This document shows, one piece after another, positions 1-7,886 of a DNA stretch of 64,000 bases. The first letter of the stretch is position 1. Every line of letters begins with the position of its first letter. The notes under the pieces were generated by a model. It was not told the origin of the DNA and made no database searches. It saw only the letters and a program-made list of their open reading frames with translations. A program made the position numbers and the translations under genes. Origin of the DNA: a virus; the IMG/VR virus record IMGVR_UViG_3300020404_001964, positions 1-64,000 of that record; one strand, given 5' to 3'.

Positions 1-215
1 GGCAATACTCTTTCAAATGTGTCTGCTGTGTAAATTTTTGCTTGAGAAAAATAATCAAGCCAGGATTGAGTGCTTTCACCTTTGAAAGTACCAATTTCTA
101 ATATGTTGATTTTATCATTCTTAAATTTATCAAAATCTTGTTGATACAATTCATAGTATCTGTGCTTTGTAGCCTTATCACATTTATTTTTTATAAAAAT
201 TTCTTTTAAATTCAT
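1..215 (-). CDS. Class I SAM-dependent methyltransferase, partial
   Basis: The N-terminal 71 residues of a gene that runs off the left edge. It contains the SAM-binding motif I LEIGTFKGEST around residues 38-48, followed by an acidic residue after the next strand (YTADTFE), as in class I Rossmann-fold methyltransferases. The start ATG lies one base after the stop of the upstream methyltransferase (TAAAATG), so the two are probably translationally coupled. It resembles its neighbour (REIGTFQGAST), so the pair probably arose by duplication. In this operon the likely substrate is a sugar or sugar nucleotide, by inference only. The catalytic half is outside the window. Confidence 0.75.
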   Translation of the reverse strand, partial: MNLKEIFIKNKCDKATKHRYYELYQQDFDKFKNDKINILEIGTFKGESTQSWLDYFSQAKIYTADTFERVL

Positions 216-216
216 T

Positions 217-777
217 TTATTTCTTTCCTAATACAGTGTAGCCTGCGTTCAAAGTGTGCCTATAAACAAGTTTCCAATCTTGATGAGAGGATAAAAAATT
301 TTGCACAGATTTCCATAATCTTGGAAATAAAGTTGTATCATGTAGAACAATAGTTTGTGTTGTCCATGGAGAATACTTGTCTAATTCTTTTGCCACGTGT
401 TTTGGATTATGGTATCCGTCTATTAAAAGCACTTCAGTTTTTTTATCTATATTATATTTTAAAGAATCCGTTTGAATCATTTTAAATTCTATTTTATTTT
501 GTTGTGCGTGTGTTTCAAAAATATGTTTATGAGGATTAATATGAACAAAGTCAAGATCAATAGTTTCAATATATGGGATCATATTCATCATTGCTGTAGA
601 AGTAGAAGCACCCTGAAATGTTCCTATCTCTCTATAAGATTGAGCGTTTTTTGTCAATCTAGCAATTTCGTCTAGATAATCTGTGTATTGTTCTCCATGT
701 GCTTTCTGTAACTGTTGTTTCAACGAGATTTGATACTCATTAATGTTTGTTGCTTCCTTAAGATTTGCTACTATCAT
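217..777 (-). CDS. Class I SAM-dependent methyltransferase (Methyltransf_24/CmcI-like)
   Basis: Motif I REIGTFQGAST lies near residue 50, an acidic residue follows the second strand (TIDLDFVHIN), and LLIDGYHNPKHV with VLHDTTLFPR form the conserved acidic loops of the Methyltransf_24/cephalosporin-hydroxylase-like group. Such enzymes often methylate sugars in surface-polysaccharide operons. I chose the internal ATG at 777 because it overlaps the upstream stop by four bases (ATGA), the rule in this operon. The longer frame to 798 would overlap the glycosyltransferase more. Substrate unknown. Confidence 0.75.
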   Translation of the reverse strand: MIVANLKEATNINEYQISLKQQLQKAHGEQYTDYLDEIARLTKNAQSYREIGTFQGASTSTAMMNMIPYIETIDLDFVHINPHKHIFETHAQQNKIEFKMIQTDSLKYNIDKKTEVLLIDGYHNPKHVAKELDKYSPWTTQTIVLHDTTLFPRLWKSVQNFLSSHQDWKLVYRHTLNAGYTVLGKK

Positions 778-1589
778 GATATACCTTCTACTTTCCATTC
801 TGATCTTGGTGAATTAGTAATGTGATACAGTTGTTCGTCACTAAAATAATCTGCACCACTTAATTGTACATGAACAAATTTAGTTGATGCGTTTCTACTG
901 TCATGTACTGGATCTTGTGATGCTAGAGGACCACGCACACCGTGAACATAATTATTCCATCCATTGTCTAATTCAGTATATTCACTGTGAACTATCATCA
1001 TGGCATGGAAATAATTTTGATCCACACTGTAAAATCTACCTAAGCCGCAGGATCTAATATAATTCTGATAATCTTGAAAAGGTACAAATTTTTCTCGAGC
1101 AAGTTGCATACCTTTCTTTGTAAACATCACCATTCCAGCATTATATACTTTTAAATAGCCGTCGGCATCCCGAGGCATGGTTGCGCCATATTTTGATTTG
1201 ACTGCTTGAGCCCACCGTTCGTCATTTTTTTTGTTTATGTTTTTACCTATGGTCGTTGATTCTCTATACTTGCCTTGAAAAGGTTCTGTGCAGATTCCAA
1301 AGTCTTTGATTGGCTCGTCAAAAATGTTTGCAGACAAGTTTTCAACTGGATATACATCTAAATCAATTACACAGACTTTATCGTATTCTAGAAAAGAATC
1401 ATCTAACATAGGATTCAACCATTCAAAATACATACCATCTTTGCGGACATATTTGCTGGCAATATTAGGACTTATATCTAATCGATAATCTGCACCAATT
1501 TTTTGTGCATACTTTCTAAAAAGTTTTTCACTATACCTACAACCTGGTCTCATCTCACCGGCCCACACTTGGTAAATTAAATTTTTCAT
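774..1589 (-). CDS. Glycosyltransferase, GT-A fold type
   Basis: 271 aa. The opening MKNLIYQVWAGEMRPG is shared in pattern with two other proteins of this operon (MKNIILQHWTG, MKKLIFQVSVG), marking a small paralogous family. A DxD-like metal/nucleotide-sugar site, VCVIDLDVYP, lies near residue 95, followed by a YNAGMVMFTKKG segment typical of GT-A retaining enzymes. No signal peptide, so it acts in the cytoplasm. Start and stop both overlap neighbours through ATGA junctions. Donor and acceptor cannot be deduced. Confidence 0.7.
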   Translation of the reverse strand: MKNLIYQVWAGEMRPGCRYSEKLFRKYAQKIGADYRLDISPNIASKYVRKDGMYFEWLNPMLDDSFLEYDKVCVIDLDVYPVENLSANIFDEPIKDFGICTEPFQGKYRESTTIGKNINKKNDERWAQAVKSKYGATMPRDADGYLKVYNAGMVMFTKKGMQLAREKFVPFQDYQNYIRSCGLGRFYSVDQNYFHAMMIVHSEYTELDNGWNNYVHGVRGPLASQDPVHDSRNASTKFVHVQLSGADYFSDEQLYHITNSPRSEWKVEGIS

Positions 1590-2749
1590 TTTATTTCCTC
1601 TGCTAATTTTACATCTATGATGTCTTTTGGCTCATTCCTTATTTTCTTCATATTTTTTATTACATCTAAAGACACATATTTAAATCCATTGTAATATAAA
1701 TGATATATTGGATTGTTTACAATATTATCTAGAGTTACTTTGTAAAGATTTTCTAGATATTGATTATGAGAGTCAGCCGGTGGATTGTTATAATAAATTT
1801 TGTCTATATCTTTACAGTCTCTAAGTCCATATAATGAAAGCACAGTTGAACCTGTTATTATTTCATTTTCATTTGGTTTCATGTTACCCATCAGTTTTTT
1901 GTAATTGGGAAATGAAACGTTTTTTCTGTTGTTTAAAAAATGAATGCTATTGTTATTGAACACTGTTTTTGCTATTCGCACTGTGTCTTTATGAGTGTCA
2001 TTAATGTGAACTGAATGATTGCCAACTTTAAATAATGCTCTAATTTTGTTTTTCATTTCCTTCACAGTGTCAAGATTTTTAGCGTCTAACAATACAAAAG
2101 TTACTTGAGACATTCCCCTAAAACATTGTTTACATTTTTTTCTGATTGCTTTTTCTGTGCCCCAACCGTCAGAAAGATATATTTCTTTTATTAGACCAAG
2201 TTGTCCTGTGGAATTAAATGCTTCAGATGATTTGTAAAATATATTAGAATGTTTCTCAATAATATTCATGACTTCTGCCATGCGTGTATGAGCAATAGGA
2301 AACAAACACATCACATGAGTATTAGGTTTAAGTTTTGCATACTCTAATGCTGTTCTTTTCACTATAGATTGCGCCAATCCACGTTTAATAAAATATTCAC
2401 AATCACTTTCTACATAATTATTTTCATTTGGATTTGTATTTCTAATCTGAATTAATCTTTGATGATATAATGCGGCGGCTAATCTATGAGCACCGTTGAC
2501 GATGTGTCCTTCAGGATTTACCGGCACTGGTTCATCGACTGTGTTATTGATAATGGATTTAAATGCATTATCGAAATCTTCAAATCCGCGTTTTCTTGGA
2601 GAGCCTTCATAAAACCCATTCCAAATTCTAAGATGCTCTTTGTATGCATTTTTATAAAATTCACTTGTCAAATTCGACGCATACATATATTTGATAACAA
2701 CATCAAATCGTTTGTGTGTTAATAAATCATTTGGGTTCATTGTGTTCAT
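1586..2749 (-). CDS. ParB/Srx-like domain protein fused to a C-terminal region of unknown function
   Basis: 387 aa. Residues 70-100 contain PVPVNPEGHIVNGAHRLAAA, matching the ParB/sulfiredoxin-like box with its G-x-H-R signature. Such domains occur in phage and polysaccharide loci as nucleotide-binding or kinase-like folds and not only in partition proteins. The C-terminal part has ITGSTVLSLYGLRDCKDID, which resembles a nucleotidyltransferase-like GS motif followed by D-x-D. It lies between the epimerase and a glycosyltransferase with ATGA overlaps on both sides, so a role in sugar activation or transfer is more likely than DNA partitioning. Its reaction is unknown. Confidence 0.6.
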   Translation of the reverse strand: MNTMNPNDLLTHKRFDVVIKYMYASNLTSEFYKNAYKEHLRIWNGFYEGSPRKRGFEDFDNAFKSIINNTVDEPVPVNPEGHIVNGAHRLAAALYHQRLIQIRNTNPNENNYVESDCEYFIKRGLAQSIVKRTALEYAKLKPNTHVMCLFPIAHTRMAEVMNIIEKHSNIFYKSSEAFNSTGQLGLIKEIYLSDGWGTEKAIRKKCKQCFRGMSQVTFVLLDAKNLDTVKEMKNKIRALFKVGNHSVHINDTHKDTVRIAKTVFNNNSIHFLNNRKNVSFPNYKKLMGNMKPNENEIITGSTVLSLYGLRDCKDIDKIYYNNPPADSHNQYLENLYKVTLDNIVNNPIYHLYYNGFKYVSLDVIKNMKKIRNEPKDIIDVKLAEEIK

Positions 2750-3600
2750 ACTTCATGCTCCAATGCATCTTTACACATATCAGCAACAGATTTAGTTTGC
2801 TCAAAGTGGATTGATTTAGTTGGTACAGTTGATACAGGTATATCACCTGGTCGTCTTTCTCTTTCAACTATGTGTAGGTTTTTCTTTGATACGTTGCACA
2901 TTGTATCTACAACCTCTCTTACACTTACACCCTCTGGTGATCCAAGACAATCGATGACTCCAGTGGGTTTATTTTCTACAACTTTGTGTAAAGAATCAAC
3001 AATGTCCACGACATGAGTATAATTCCTTATACAAGTACCATCGCGAGTATCATAATCTGTACCAAAGATTTCTAATGTATCGAATTTTCCGTTAGCCACT
3101 GCCGCGGCTTTTCTTATGAGATGAGAATATGCGTCATCAAATTTATTGAATCCGTTGTTACCACACACATTATAGAAACGTACAAGACTGTGATTCTTTT
3201 TGAACTGTTTAGTAAGTAATTCTCCACCATACTTTGTATTAGCATATGGTGATGCGGCAGGATCAAATGCCGAACCGGTAGAACAATAAACAAAGTGATC
3301 ACATTCAGCAAAGTCGATCACGTTTTTTGTACCAACCACATTTGTTTCATAATATAACCAAGGATTTTTTACTGATAAAGGAACCGATCCCATTGCTCCA
3401 ATATGCACAACTTTGTCGAAAGACATTCTCATTGGAGAAGGTTTACGAAAATCCCAGTCAATAATTTGTGATGAATATTTTTCTATGTTATTTTGTTTAA
3501 AATTAAAATCAGTGGCGATTACTTCATGACCATAATCTGCCGCAACCTTAACATAGTGAGCACCAATGTATCCTGTAGCGCCTGTTACTAATATTTTCAT
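2746..3600 (-). CDS. NAD-dependent sugar epimerase/dehydratase, GalE-like
   Basis: 284-aa extended short-chain dehydrogenase. It has the N-terminal NAD-binding GATGYIGAHY, CSTGSAF for the catalytic Ser/Thr region, and the catalytic YANTK (YxxxK) near residue 120. GTDYDTRDGTCIRNYTHVVD matches the nucleotide-sugar-binding signature of UDP-glucose 4-epimerases. It is shorter than typical GalE (about 338 aa). It probably interconverts a UDP-hexose to feed the adjacent glycosyltransferases. Epimerase versus dehydratase cannot be settled from sequence alone. Confidence 0.8.
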   Translation of the reverse strand: MKILVTGATGYIGAHYVKVAADYGHEVIATDFNFKQNNIEKYSSQIIDWDFRKPSPMRMSFDKVVHIGAMGSVPLSVKNPWLYYETNVVGTKNVIDFAECDHFVYCSTGSAFDPAASPYANTKYGGELLTKQFKKNHSLVRFYNVCGNNGFNKFDDAYSHLIRKAAAVANGKFDTLEIFGTDYDTRDGTCIRNYTHVVDIVDSLHKVVENKPTGVIDCLGSPEGVSVREVVDTMCNVSKKNLHIVERERRPGDIPVSTVPTKSIHFEQTKSVADMCKDALEHEV

Positions 3601-3609
3601 TATATCTCC

Positions 3610-4272
3610 CTATTCAAAAATACCTTCTTGTTGCAGTTTTTTAAAAACTTCAAATTTAGGAACTTTTGGTCCTTCGAATTTCAACTTATGTCTAATATGT
3701 ATCATTTTTGCTTTTTCATATCCTGGAAAACAGTTTCCCCAACACCATTCTTCTGGTACATCTATTTGTTTCAATCCGGCTTGACTTGCCAATATATGAA
3801 CTATACCTTCGTCCAAATAGTTTTGGGCAAAAGGTTTCATTTCATTATCAACTATAAATTTTCTTAATTGTTTTCTTTGAGCATTAGTAAATTTCCAAAA
3901 TGCACCACCCCAAAAAGGACCATCTTTATACAAATATTTTTTATATTTTTTGTGTTTTAACATACTGTCAAAAAGTGTTTTTTGAGTTGCTGAATTTAAT
4001 CCAACTCCTGGTACATCAAATGCATTATCTTTCACACCTTTTACTACAAACATATCTAAATCTACCATTAACACATCTTCATATTTGTCAAATCTTTCGT
4101 CTAACATAATTAATTTTTGACATGGTGGTGATAACCATGATCGAAATTGATTGCCTAGAATTAATTCATATTCTGCACCACATTGTTTGGCATATTTTTC
4201 CATATTTGCTTTAGATGCCAATTCTAGAGGACCTAATGTTCCCGTCCAATGTTGTAAAATTATATTTTTCAT
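3610..4272 (-). CDS. Glycosyltransferase, GT-A fold type (small)
   Basis: 220 aa, opening MKNIILQHWTGTLGPLE like its operon paralogues. DVLMVDLDMFVVKG near residue 70 supplies the DxD-type metal site. The C-terminal half has WGGAFWKFTN and DEGIVHIL, which correspond to the acceptor-side loops of GT8/GT32-like enzymes. It ends nine bases before the epimerase start and overlaps the next upstream gene by ATGA. Cytoplasmic; specificity unknown. Confidence 0.65.
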   Translation of the reverse strand: MKNIILQHWTGTLGPLELASKANMEKYAKQCGAEYELILGNQFRSWLSPPCQKLIMLDERFDKYEDVLMVDLDMFVVKGVKDNAFDVPGVGLNSATQKTLFDSMLKHKKYKKYLYKDGPFWGGAFWKFTNAQRKQLRKFIVDNEMKPFAQNYLDEGIVHILASQAGLKQIDVPEEWCWGNCFPGYEKAKMIHIRHKLKFEGPKVPKFEVFKKLQQEGIFE

Positions 4273-5048
4273 ATTTTTTTCAATATTTCTTCTATGTTTT
4301 CACCACGTTGTGGTAATTTATCACGTAAAAAGAAGTGAACAAAGTGACTTTCTTTCTGTTTATGTTTTTCAACTGCGGTATATAATGAATTCCAACGCCA
4401 GTCCATATTTTTAACTTTCATTTTTTCTTTTTTCACCCACCAGTTCAACAACATCTGATCTGTACTCCATTTATAAAAACCAACTCCATCAACAAAATCT
4501 TTAAATTCAGGTCTTGAGATAAATTCCTTAGGTGTTTGACCTTGTAAATATTTTGCAAACGATTTATTCATCACCATCAGTCCCATATTGTAAAATTCTG
4601 CACCAAGATTATTCCATTTCCAGTCAACGTCTTTTAAATTTGTGAAAGCACTTCTTGAATATTTTGTAATTTTATTCTTATATTTGTGATTTAGCGGTAA
4701 TTCTCTTTCAGCAACGCCACCAAAATCATACTCTAGCGGTAAATCTAAGAAAATGTCAGGAGCATTGGATTTTATGTAGATGTCACTGTCAACTATTGCT
4801 ATCTGATCATATCTATCAAAGTATTCAAAGGCATTTTCTTTTTCGTAAATTGGCATATATCCCAATCTTTCCACTGCTTCTTTACTTCTACCTGTTCTTT
4901 CCATATCAGGTCGTATTTTTAATTTAGGTTCAGTGAGAACTATGTGATCTATACCGTATTTTTTGCAATATTCTGCCACACTATCAATACAAGTGCTATA
5001 AAGTTTGCTTGGCTTACCAACACTTACTTGAAATATCAATTTTTTCAT
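4269..5048 (-). CDS. Glycosyltransferase, GT-A fold type
   Basis: 259 aa, third member of the operon family (opening MKKLIFQVSVG). The acidic site is QIAIVDSDIYIKSNAP near residues 88-103, and FYNMGLMVMNKS follows, as in the gene at 774-1589. YKWSTDQMLLNWW corresponds to the conserved D-Q loop in which GT8-like enzymes contact the sugar. Overlaps both neighbours by four bases. Similarity to the gene at 774-1589 suggests duplication within the operon. Confidence 0.65.
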   Translation of the reverse strand: MKKLIFQVSVGKPSKLYSTCIDSVAEYCKKYGIDHIVLTEPKLKIRPDMERTGRSKEAVERLGYMPIYEKENAFEYFDRYDQIAIVDSDIYIKSNAPDIFLDLPLEYDFGGVAERELPLNHKYKNKITKYSRSAFTNLKDVDWKWNNLGAEFYNMGLMVMNKSFAKYLQGQTPKEFISRPEFKDFVDGVGFYKWSTDQMLLNWWVKKEKMKVKNMDWRWNSLYTAVEKHKQKESHFVHFFLRDKLPQRGENIEEILKKI

Positions 5049-5626
5049 TTATAATCCTTTGTAAAACTGAAATTTTTTTTAGAAAATGTAACTTTGTTAT
5101 CTAAATCAAAGTCTACATTACAAATTCCATTGTTCAAACACCAATCTGCCGGCATTGCTCCATTCTTGTCTATCCAACTAACAATTTTTTTTGCTCCTGC
5201 TGGTGTAATACAGTAGGCTCTTGCACCTTCCCACCATTGTCCAACGTTCATAGGTTTTGCTGGACGAAATCCTTCGAATTTTATGACATCTTTAAAATTT
5301 TTCTCAATTGAAAAACGTTTCTTGAACAAAACATCATGTTCAAAAATACAGATATTGTCTTTTTGCTCGGCACATTGTTTCCATAAATTATATTGACTTA
5401 AAAAACAACCTTGTGTTCCTGGTCTTGACAGCAAACGCACACATTTTTTACTTCCTTGGTAAATTTTAACAGCAAAGTCGTCTAGACCTTGTTTAGTTCC
5501 ATCAATGCCTTCATATAATTCAAGATTCCAACCCAATGCCTTGCCTGATGCCAGTGCTTCATTGGCCCATTGCACTGAATATTCATGATTTTTCACGTAA
5601 ATGATATATCCTTTAGGATTTTCCAT
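5045..5626 (-). CDS. Glycosyltransferase family 25-like protein
   Basis: 193 aa. The order GCFLSQYNLWKQC, then ICIFEHDVLFKK is the GT25 (LPS biosynthesis glycosyltransferase) pattern G-C-x-x-S-x-x-x-x-W followed by an E-[DH]-D metal site. ARAYCITPAGAKKIVSWI matches the GT25 loop with Y-x-I-[ST]-x-x-G-A-x-K. GT25 enzymes transfer hexoses in lipooligosaccharide outer-core synthesis and in some protein glycosylation. It overlaps the following gene by four bases and the preceding one by 14. Confidence 0.75.
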   Translation of the reverse strand: MENPKGYIIYVKNHEYSVQWANEALASGKALGWNLELYEGIDGTKQGLDDFAVKIYQGSKKCVRLLSRPGTQGCFLSQYNLWKQCAEQKDNICIFEHDVLFKKRFSIEKNFKDVIKFEGFRPAKPMNVGQWWEGARAYCITPAGAKKIVSWIDKNGAMPADWCLNNGICNVDFDLDNKVTFSKKNFSFTKDYK

Positions 5627-6461
5627 AATTTTTGTTCCGTTCTTTATGAAATCTTAATTTTTCTTTATCCGTGAACCAAGTATACTTCAAGGTTTTGTAT
5701 CTGTGTCCATATTTCTTATTTCCTTTTGCTGTACTGAATATTTCTCCTGCAGATTTTAGTCCCCAACTGTTCCAATGATAAGGAATAGACTCAAAATTCC
5801 TTTTGTCTAAAATATCTTTCAATATATGTTGATCTATAAACCAATATATAGGTTTTTTAAATGCATCTATCATATTTTTTGAAAGTTCTGTTTTAAATTC
5901 ACTGCCTGCTGAACCTATTCCTGGAGAAATACAACTTGCAATATAAACTGACTGATCTTTTGGCTTTCTCATTGCACAAGGTTGTCTTGTTATTCTTTTA
6001 AAATCATGTATAGCAAAAGTATTTCTACAAATTCCGTCTGCATCTATTTGTAAGACGTGTTGATAGTGATCAAAAAGTTTATTCATCAACATAAATCTTG
6101 CACTTGACAAATAAATTTTTCTTTTTAGGTCATAATCATTTTTTGTTCCGCAAATTTCCGGTCCTCTAGCAAATACAGGGTGTTCTTTGTTCAATTGAAA
6201 CTGATCATAAAAATCTTTTGGGTGTCTTTCGAATGTGTACGTGATACTTGCATTTTTTATTAAATGTTTCATGGAGTGTTCTTGACCTTCTTCATAAATC
6301 ATGTGTACATGAACATGACTTTGTTTACCATTGTAATATAAAGTGCTTCTTGCAAGATATTGTCCGTATTCTGCCCAGTATTGTGGATCACAACTGAAAT
6401 AAATTATGCATTGTTTGTTTTCAGGTCTATCACCTTGTATTATCTGTTGATCAAAAATCAT
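5613..6461 (-). CDS. Glycosyltransferase, GT8-like
   Basis: 282 aa. SSARFMLMNKLFDHYQHVLQIDADG near residues 115-145 (start and end quoted) places an arginine-containing helix before a D-A-D site, as in GT8 retaining enzymes. YWFIDQHIL is the conserved D-Q loop, and IPYHWNSWG corresponds to the C-terminal substrate loop. It is fused into the operon by overlaps (14 bases downstream, ATGA upstream). Specificity unknown; cytoplasmic. Confidence 0.6.
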   Translation of the reverse strand: MIFDQQIIQGDRPENKQCIIYFSCDPQYWAEYGQYLARSTLYYNGKQSHVHVHMIYEEGQEHSMKHLIKNASITYTFERHPKDFYDQFQLNKEHPVFARGPEICGTKNDYDLKRKIYLSSARFMLMNKLFDHYQHVLQIDADGICRNTFAIHDFKRITRQPCAMRKPKDQSVYIASCISPGIGSAGSEFKTELSKNMIDAFKKPIYWFIDQHILKDILDKRNFESIPYHWNSWGLKSAGEIFSTAKGNKKYGHRYKTLKYTWFTDKEKLRFHKERNKNYGKS

Positions 6462-7168
6462 TTTCTATATTTCTTAGGTCTACAAAAACTGTTTGCACTT
6501 CTTTGTTTATGGTTTATCCAATATTTTTCATTTATTCTAAAATAACTTGTATCTGTATATTTTAAATTGACAGCAACTGAATTAAGAGCAACATCTGGAC
6601 TCAATGCACCTTTGGCCCAAACATAATCGATCATTTTGTTTGCTCCTATTGGTGTAATAATGTAACTGTGACTGCCTTTGATACTTGTTTTATTCAATAA
6701 TTCTGTGCCTGATAAATTAGGAATCCTATCGCAGTGATTATGTATACCTTCTCCACGATCACTTAAACAATGTGCATTGTAATCTTTAACAATTCTGCTG
6801 AATCTATCAAGATGTAATACATCTTCAAATTTGCTTAAAAAATATTCAGGTATGTCACGTAATTGTACTGCGTCATGTTCTAATATTAAAAAAGGTTCAT
6901 TTTTTTCTCTACACAATTTCCACAACCTTAGATGGGATAACAAACAACCTATTATTCCCGGATTTAATATTTTAAATTTTTGTCCAATTTTAAATCTCTT
7001 CAGTTCGTGTTCTTTCCAATGGATGTCTACATCATTTCCATATGTTGCAGGAAACTTTTGACCTTGTTCACCAAATTTACCAACGGATTCTAGTGTATCT
7101 TTTGCTAAGGCTTCACTTAAAGGTTCGCCCATCATGGTTATCACGTATGTTGGAATTTTTAAAGACAT
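6458..7168 (-). CDS. Glycosyltransferase family 25
   Basis: 236 aa from the chosen start MSLKIPTYVITMMG. GIIGCLLSHLRLWKLC and FLILEHDAVQ are strong GT25 signatures, and GSHSYIITPIGANKMIDY is the family loop. I chose the ATG at 7168 over the upstream one at 7234 because it follows a late-promoter octamer by eight bases and avoids overlapping uvsY. It is the first gene of the sugar operon and is therefore predicted to be transcribed late, with the virion genes. There is no Shine-Dalgarno before it. Confidence 0.75.
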   Translation of the reverse strand: MSLKIPTYVITMMGEPLSEALAKDTLESVGKFGEQGQKFPATYGNDVDIHWKEHELKRFKIGQKFKILNPGIIGCLLSHLRLWKLCREKNEPFLILEHDAVQLRDIPEYFLSKFEDVLHLDRFSRIVKDYNAHCLSDRGEGIHNHCDRIPNLSGTELLNKTSIKGSHSYIITPIGANKMIDYVWAKGALSPDVALNSVAVNLKYTDTSYFRINEKYWINHKQRSANSFCRPKKYRK

Positions 7169-7176
7169 ATTTTGAA

Positions 7177-7184
7177 TATTTATT
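7177..7184 (-). promoter_or_regulatory. T4-type late promoter AATAAATA for the glycan operon
   Basis: On the minus strand AATAAATA lies in the short gap between uvsY and the GT25 gene, eight bases before the ATG. It matches the T4 late consensus TATAAATA read by sigma gp55. It would switch the sugar operon to late expression independently of the uvsX/uvsY transcript. Confidence 0.6.
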
Positions 7185-7205
7185 GGATTGTATTTTTGGT
7201 GTGCT

Positions 7206-7664
7206 TTAGATAGAAGCGTCTTCCATTCCAGCAACTCTCAGTTTAACAATGTTTGTGATTTGCCATTGTTTTTGGTCTAGTCCTTTTGTAATTCCTAGCC
7301 ATTTATTTCTTAACAATGCAAATTCATTGATTATTTTTTCATAATCAACCACATCATCTTCACCGTCAACATATTTTTCAACGTCTCTGCTGGATAGTGC
7401 TCTTTGATAATTTTCTAAATATTTTTTGAAATGTTTTGAACGCAGTCTACGTAATTCTATGTTCATATACTGCAATATTGCTTCAATTTCTTGCAGTTGA
7501 TTGAATCTTTGTTCTACGATACCAGGCATATCTGCTGATGCTTTCTCAACATTGCCTTTTATTTTTATTTCGTAACGTGCTTGTTGTAACTCGTCTTCAT
7601 AATGTTTGATGGCATCAGGAATAGCACTGATGTCTTTGGCTATTTTTTGATACCATCCTGACAT
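7206..7664 (-). CDS. uvsY: UvsY recombination mediator
   Basis: 152 aa, close to the T4 protein (137 aa). It is charged and helical, with a long amphipathic N-terminal part (HYEDELQQARYEIKIKGN) and QEIEAILQYMNIELRRLRS, the conserved helix around the middle of the UvsY family. UvsY loads UvsX recombinase onto gp32-coated single-stranded DNA. It sits two genes after uvsX, the usual marine T4-like order, and shares one base with the small gene between them. Confidence 0.8.
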   Translation of the reverse strand: MSGWYQKIAKDISAIPDAIKHYEDELQQARYEIKIKGNVEKASADMPGIVEQRFNQLQEIEAILQYMNIELRRLRSKHFKKYLENYQRALSSRDVEKYVDGEDDVVDYEKIINEFALLRNKWLGITKGLDQKQWQITNIVKLRVAGMEDASI

Positions 7665-7885
7665 TAATAGTCCTCTTCTTCCGAGTCTTCGATTTCTAAA
7701 CAGTATGTAATTGCTTTGTCTAAATCATCATCGGCGCCAAGAGCATCTTTTAAATCATCATCTTCTGCTCCGTGATCCACCAGTAAGTCTACAAATTTTT
7801 CTGCAATAACATCCATTGGTTGTTTTCTATCTATGTACTCTTTGAAAAATGTCCATAGTTCCACAACTTGACTTCCAGATAACAT
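7664..7885 (-). CDS. Small acidic protein between uvsX and uvsY
   Basis: 73 aa with a very acidic C-terminal third (DLKDALGADDDLDKAITYCL and an EDSEEEDY tail). A small ORF here is, to my recollection, common in marine T4-like phages, but no function is known to me. The ATG follows the uvsX stop by one base, and its stop abuts the uvsY start. Co-expression with both suggests a role in recombination, by inference only. Confidence 0.7.
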   Translation of the reverse strand: MLSGSQVVELWTFFKEYIDRKQPMDVIAEKFVDLLVDHGAEDDDLKDALGADDDLDKAITYCLEIEDSEEEDY

Positions 7886-7886
7886 C

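Noticed and set aside
1-7168. Glycosyltransferases considered as DNA (hydroxymethylcytosine) modifiers
   Set aside because: They resemble GT25/GT8-type surface sugar enzymes, not T4 alpha/beta-glucosyltransferases, and they lie behind a late promoter.
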